Assembly (NCBI GenBank): GCA_050013075.1
Contig: JBEKFZ010000059.1
Location: forward strand, 1-26,496
From: JBEKIK01 sp050013075
GTDB taxonomy: Bacteria; Planctomycetota; Planctomycetia; Pirellulales; Thermoguttaceae
DNA: 26,496 nucleotides
Direction: 5' to 3'
The position numbers were made by a program, and so were the translations under genes. This document shows positions 23,618-26,496 of the stretch, piece after piece. Numbering within the stretch: the stretch's first letter is position 1; each line of letters starts with the position of its first letter. A model generated the notes under the pieces. The model worked only from the letters and a program-made list of their open reading frames with translations, was not told the DNA's origin and searched no databases.

Positions 23618-23711
23618 GCCACAACCCCCGATTACTGTGGACGATCCGCAAGGACGCCCGGGCATTTTTACCGATGCCTAAGCAACGGTATTCGGGGGCT
23701 GTGGCTTTTTT
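23618..23711 (+). ncRNA. Long imperfect hairpin, terminator or structured RNA
   Basis: GCCACAACCCCCGA (23618-23631) pairs with TCGGGGGCTGTGGC (23692-23705), with 13 of 14 pairs, and TTTTTT follows at 23706-23711. The 60 nt between the arms contain further self-complementary stretches. It fills most of the 246-bp space after the tape-measure-like gene. It may be a large intrinsic terminator or a small structured RNA. A 66-codon frame over it (23605-23805) is not credible as a gene. Confidence 0.45.
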
Positions 23712-23747
23712 GCTGCGCTGTAAGGTGCGGCTGAAAGGCGGGTTACT

Positions 23748-24062
23748 ATGGGACGCCGAGCATGGCATGAGCGGACGGCCGTCTATATTGTCCGCGTCGA
23801 TGTAGGTTTCATTCCTTCATCCAATTGTCAGTGGCCGGAAAATTTTACAGAGGGGCGAATCCATGCTAAAAATCTCACCCTCGACGATGCCCGGGCCGTG
23901 GTCAGGGTATATAACACAGAGGCCCAACAAAAACGAGATAGCAACACAGAGGCGTGGGACCGCTTATGGGCTATCTGCGCTTGTTGTGTTCGGTCGAAAG
24001 GTTGGGACCGTTATTCGCGGCGCAGCATAAAATACTTCGCCCAGGAAGGTGGTGCCGTATGA
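23748..24062 (+). CDS. Unknown 104-aa protein, first gene of recombinase operon
   Basis: ATG 23748 is preceded by GGCGGG. The product contains TAVYIVRVDVGF, LTLDDARAVVRVYNTEAQ and a CACC cluster (ICACCVRSKGWDRYSRRSIK). It is not recognised. Its stop overlaps the next start by ATGA, and it runs in one direction with the second recombinase. A regulator or directionality factor for that recombinase would fit the position, but nothing in the sequence proves this. Confidence 0.6.
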   Translation: MGRRAWHERTAVYIVRVDVGFIPSSNCQWPENFTEGRIHAKNLTLDDARAVVRVYNTEAQQKRDSNTEAWDRLWAICACCVRSKGWDRYSRRSIKYFAQEGGAV

Positions 24063-24376
24063 TTGCCACCAATATCGGCCCAACTACTGCAAGCTGCTCT
24101 TTGCAGTTTCTTGATGACATAAGCGGCACGAACGAAAGGCTCGACCTTGCCCGGGATCCCGATGACGTTTTACGCCAACTGATTTTCATGGTCCAGGAAA
24201 TAAACGACAAGTCGCAGGGAATAATCCGCGCTTGCCTCCACTTAACCAGAGAAAAAATGGCAATTCATTTTTGGAGTGTAGAGGAAGATTTTGTCCGGGA
24301 AATTGGCGGCATAGAGAGCGTAATTTTGCGGGCCGTCGAAATGCTGCAAACCGGGGAAAGGGAGTGGGCACCATGA
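24059..24376 (+). CDS. Unknown 105-aa helical protein in recombinase operon
   Basis: It starts at ATG 24059, inside the previous stop (ATGA), and its own stop overlaps the recombinase start (ATGA at 24373). The frame is open further upstream, but only this ATG is coupled. The sequence is mostly helical (DPDDVLRQLIFMVQEINDKS; GGIESVILRAVEMLQTGERE), soluble and acidic, with no recognised domain. Tight coupling on both sides suggests it works together with the recombinase. Confidence 0.65.
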   Translation: MIATNIGPTTASCSLQFLDDISGTNERLDLARDPDDVLRQLIFMVQEINDKSQGIIRACLHLTREKMAIHFWSVEEDFVREIGGIESVILRAVEMLQTGEREWAP

Positions 24377-25653
24377 TAGCAATAAATTTTGGCAGTAATC
24401 GTAAAAAAAAGAAAATTTACAAGACAACAGAGGCCGACCGCCTTTTGCTTGAAAGGGTTGCCGTGTTATTCATGCGGGGAGGAACATATCACTATGTGGC
24501 AAAGGAACTCGGGAAGCCACTAGATGATATTATCCGCTTGCGCAGGATGAACACAAAACTATGGCACGAATTGTGCGATAAAGAATTGGAAGCCGTTAAG
24601 GCCGAAACACATTCCAAAATCGAGGCCGATTTAAAAAACCCGATTCTCGCCAATCGAAACGAGAAACTGCTGGATGAAAACGGCCAAACCCATGATCCGC
24701 AAGCCATGGCGCTCGAGGGATTTTATGAGAATTATTACAAACCCATGAAACTGTTGGGGCGCTCTTCCCACACCCGGATAGATTACTTTTATTCCTTAAC
24801 GAAATTTAATAAATGGCTGGGAAGGCAAGCTAAACTTTCCGATCTAACCGACGAACTTGTCACAAAGTATATGGCTTCGATGTTGGACAAAGACTTGTCG
24901 ATTGGACAAGTCAATCATCAACGCCGAATTATTCTTGCCCTGTGGCGATTCGCTTTTAAGAAGAAGCTAATAGGCCAATTACCTGATATTGATAAACTCC
25001 GCGAATATAAGCGGGTTCCAAAGTGTTGGAGCATGGAGGAGTATGGAAAAATAATTGCTATCGCCAAGAAGCTTGAGGGCGAAGTTGCCCCGACTTATTT
25101 TTTCGGCAAGCAAAAACGGCGGTCTGGCCTAAATGATAACCCGGCAAATAAGTGGTGGCCGGCGCTCTTGCTCCTTGCTTACGATACGGGTTTAAGAATT
25201 GGTGCTATTCTTGCCATCAAACCGGAGTATATTGATTTTGAAAAGGGATGGTTACGAATCCCGGCCGAAACGCAAAAGCAAAAGGCCGATCAGACCTTTA
25301 TGCTTCACACCTCGACTATCGAGGCCCTACGCGAAGTCGAACCGTTAGGGGGTTATCTATTTTACTTCCCCTATAGTCGGCAGTCCCTTAACAGAGTATT
25401 CCGTAAGATCATCGAAAAGGCTGGGGTATGGGTCAATAAGGGCATGGGGTCGCAACTCTTTCACATCATACGTAAAACCACGGCAACCTACATTGCCGAC
25501 AAACTTGGCGGCGCTGCAGCTATGGCTTATCTCGGCCATTCCTGTATGCAAGTGACCCAAGCATATCTTGACCCGACGAAAATTCATTCGATTCGGGCCG
25601 TGGATGTTCTACCACGGCCCGAGTTACCGCAACCAGAGGCGTTTAAAACATGA
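24373..25653 (+). CDS. Second tyrosine recombinase with N-terminal HTH
   Basis: The 426-aa protein has an N-terminal homeodomain-like HTH (about 19-62, FMRGGTYHYVAKELGKPLDD), as in small-terminase or transposase N-termini. A SAM-like core-binding domain (about 113-205) and a complete catalytic domain follow: R275 in AYDTGLRIGA, K304 in QKQKAD, H364 and R367 in LFHIIRKTT, H389 in LGH and the nucleophile Y398 in TQAYLDP. Unlike the integrase beside the tRNA, it keeps all active-site residues. ATG 24373 overlaps the preceding stop; an upstream extension of the frame is not needed. It may be the element's true integrase or excision enzyme, a resolvase for multimers, or the enzyme of a nested element. 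Confidence 0.9.
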   Translation: MIAINFGSNRKKKKIYKTTEADRLLLERVAVLFMRGGTYHYVAKELGKPLDDIIRLRRMNTKLWHELCDKELEAVKAETHSKIEADLKNPILANRNEKLLDENGQTHDPQAMALEGFYENYYKPMKLLGRSSHTRIDYFYSLTKFNKWLGRQAKLSDLTDELVTKYMASMLDKDLSIGQVNHQRRIILALWRFAFKKKLIGQLPDIDKLREYKRVPKCWSMEEYGKIIAIAKKLEGEVAPTYFFGKQKRRSGLNDNPANKWWPALLLLAYDTGLRIGAILAIKPEYIDFEKGWLRIPAETQKQKADQTFMLHTSTIEALREVEPLGGYLFYFPYSRQSLNRVFRKIIEKAGVWVNKGMGSQLFHIIRKTTATYIADKLGGAAAMAYLGHSCMQVTQAYLDPTKIHSIRAVDVLPRPELPQPEAFKT

Positions 25654-25709
25654 ATAGAAATCAAAAGTTGTCAGTGACACCGGCAGCGGAAACCCGGCCG
25701 GTCGAATAG
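25650..25709 (+). CDS. Possible 19-aa peptide overlapping recombinase stop
   Basis: ATG 25650 overlaps the recombinase stop (ATGA) and encodes MNRNQKLSVTPAAETRPVE. It runs into the hairpin at 25692. It has the coupling pattern common in this element but may be chance. Confidence 0.2.
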   Translation: MNRNQKLSVTPAAETRPVE

Positions 25710-25720
25710 GTCGGCCGGGT
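25692..25720 (+). terminator. Hairpin with CGGCCGGG core after recombinase
   Basis: ACCCGGCCG (25692-25700) pairs with CGGCCGGGT (25712-25720) around an 11-nt loop; outer CGGCA/TGCCG extends the stem past a bulge. There is no T-run. It shares its core with the hairpin at 16225-16262. Confidence 0.5.
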
Positions 25721-25743
25721 GCCGCAACCCGAAAGGATTATTT

Positions 25744-26046
25744 ATGGACATAATTTCATCCAATACTTGTATATCATGCAAAACAAATATAGACAGTAAT
25801 ACCGATTTTACCATCGGCTGGAAAGTAGAAGATGATGATGAAGTTGTTAAACATGAACTTCATCTATGCAAAAGCTGCTGGGAAAAATGTAAGAAACCCG
25901 GTCGAAGTCCAAAACCCAGAGATATTATTAACAGCATAGTTATGTACAACGTCCTCCAATCAAAAGCACTTTCTCCGGAAAGTTACACACTTACTCTTGA
26001 GGATTATGAAATTTTAAAAGCATTGGGACTTTGGAAAGCAGAATAA
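25744..26046 (+). CDS. Small Cys-rich, probably zinc-binding protein
   Basis: The 100-aa protein starts with CISC (C9, C12), followed by CKSCWEKC (C42, C45, C49). This is a treble-clef or ribbon-like arrangement probably holding one zinc. The C-terminal half (DIINSIVMYNVLQSKALSPE; LTLEDYEILKALGLWKAE) is helical and acidic. GAAAGGATTATTT before the ATG is a good ribosome site. No family is recognised. Possible roles are protein binding or regulation. The HEAGH protein gene starts 2 bp after its stop, so they are co-transcribed. Confidence 0.7.
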   Translation: MDIISSNTCISCKTNIDSNTDFTIGWKVEDDDEVVKHELHLCKSCWEKCKKPGRSPKPRDIINSIVMYNVLQSKALSPESYTLTLEDYEILKALGLWKAE

Positions 26047-26048
26047 AA

Positions 26049-26496
26049 ATGAACAAACGGAAATTTGCGCGACTATTGAGAGAAGGCGTAACCCCTGAAC
26101 GAAAAAGGGAGATAGCTTATCACGAAGCTGGCCATGCTGCCATCCAATGGATGTTTGGAAATGCGAATAATATAGATCACATTTCCATGTACGGGACCAT
26201 TGATTTTTCTGCTATTGTGAGAACCCGGGAGTATGACTTCATAAAACTTATTTTGGATAGTCCAAATACAGAGCCGATTGACAAACTACCGCCGACCATG
26301 CAAAACGTTTTGCGGATACAGGCAAAGCAAAGGATGATGCACGATCTTGCTGGTTATGGAACGGAAGGCAAATTGAATCCGGTAGACGATTGGCATTGGC
26401 TCGATATTCAATTGGATGAAGGCGAGTGGGAGTATAGTGAAGGGGAAGATATTAACAGAGCCGTGAAAGTGGCTAAAGCAGTATGCGGCGACAACG
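26049..26496 (+). CDS. M41-like metallopeptidase-type protein, cut by window edge
   Basis: The visible 149 residues include EIAYHEAGHAAIQWMFG (H25, E26, H29), the HExxH helix of FtsH/M41 peptidases, and a later SEGEDINRAVKVAKAV (130-145), where D134 fits the third zinc ligand position of that family. There is no AAA+ domain before it, so it is a stand-alone M41-like domain, as found in small phage or plasmid proteins. Whether it is active is unknown. It follows the Cys-rich gene by 2 bp, and the end of the gene lies outside the window. Its ribosome site is weak, which suggests coupling. Confidence 0.75.
   Translation, partial: MNKRKFARLLREGVTPERKREIAYHEAGHAAIQWMFGNANNIDHISMYGTIDFSAIVRTREYDFIKLILDSPNTEPIDKLPPTMQNVLRIQAKQRMMHDLAGYGTEGKLNPVDDWHWLDIQLDEGEWEYSEGEDINRAVKVAKAVCGDN

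Noticed and set aside
23618..23711. Integron attC site
   Set aside because: An imperfect palindrome of suitable length, but the RYYYAAC/GTTRRRY core pair is missing and no IntI-type insertion is seen in the two recombinases.
23605..23805. 66-codon frame after the tape-measure-like gene
   Set aside because: No ribosome site, overlaps the long hairpin and the next gene's start, and has no recognisable protein features.

Overview
The window joins an ordinary bacterial chromosome segment (about 1-13,390) to a mobile element of phage ancestry (about 13,390 to beyond 26,496). No 16S gene or other phylogenetic marker is present. Several things suggest a Planctomycetota/PVC-type bacterium: a DksA/TraR-lspA gene pair, a class II NrdJ with a long Ser/Gly-rich linker and C-terminal zinc ribbon, many GC-rich intergenic palindromes, and a tyrosine integrase lacking the usual first catalytic Arg. 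This assignment is an inference.

Chromosomal part. On the minus strand lie an AAA-ATPase remnant, NAD-dependent DNA ligase (ligA), a small cupin, B12-dependent ribonucleotide reductase (nrdJ) with two NrdR boxes and a promoter, a HisN-type inositol-monophosphatase-family phosphatase, a cluster-less Rrf2 regulator, and a dksA-like/lspA operon. On the plus strand are threonine synthase and dapB (aspartate-family amino acid synthesis). Then come rpsU (bS21, minus) and tRNA-Arg(ACG) (minus). Intergenic spaces are full of inverted repeats. Some recur: a GGTCAGT/ACTGACC-type hairpin lies downstream of both nrdJ and thrC, and a 21-bp AAACCGC-palindrome repeat lies near both.

Mobile element. Beside the tRNA are two tandem promoters and a tyrosine integrase. 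A 205-aa unknown, a 39-aa basic peptide, three 10-bp iterons, and two overlapping excisionase/AlpA-like HTH genes follow. Next is a P22/lambda-like replication module: an initiator with an N-terminal winged helix whose linker DNA holds four 23-bp iterons (probable origin), overlapping by ATGA with a full DnaB helicase. After two small proteins comes a P27-family small terminase. No large terminase, portal or capsid gene is visible. The rest holds unknown proteins, a HEVGH metalloprotease-like protein, a tape-measure-like coiled-coil protein, a second tyrosine recombinase (HTH-fused, complete catalytic set) at the end of a three-gene ATGA-coupled operon, a small Cys-rich protein and a HEAGH (M41-like) protein cut by the window edge.

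Integrase, excisionase-like regulators, a self-contained rep-ori-helicase and a lone terS form the pattern of a phage satellite (PICI-like). The tape-measure-like gene and the missing right end leave a degraded or unusual prophage as the alternative.
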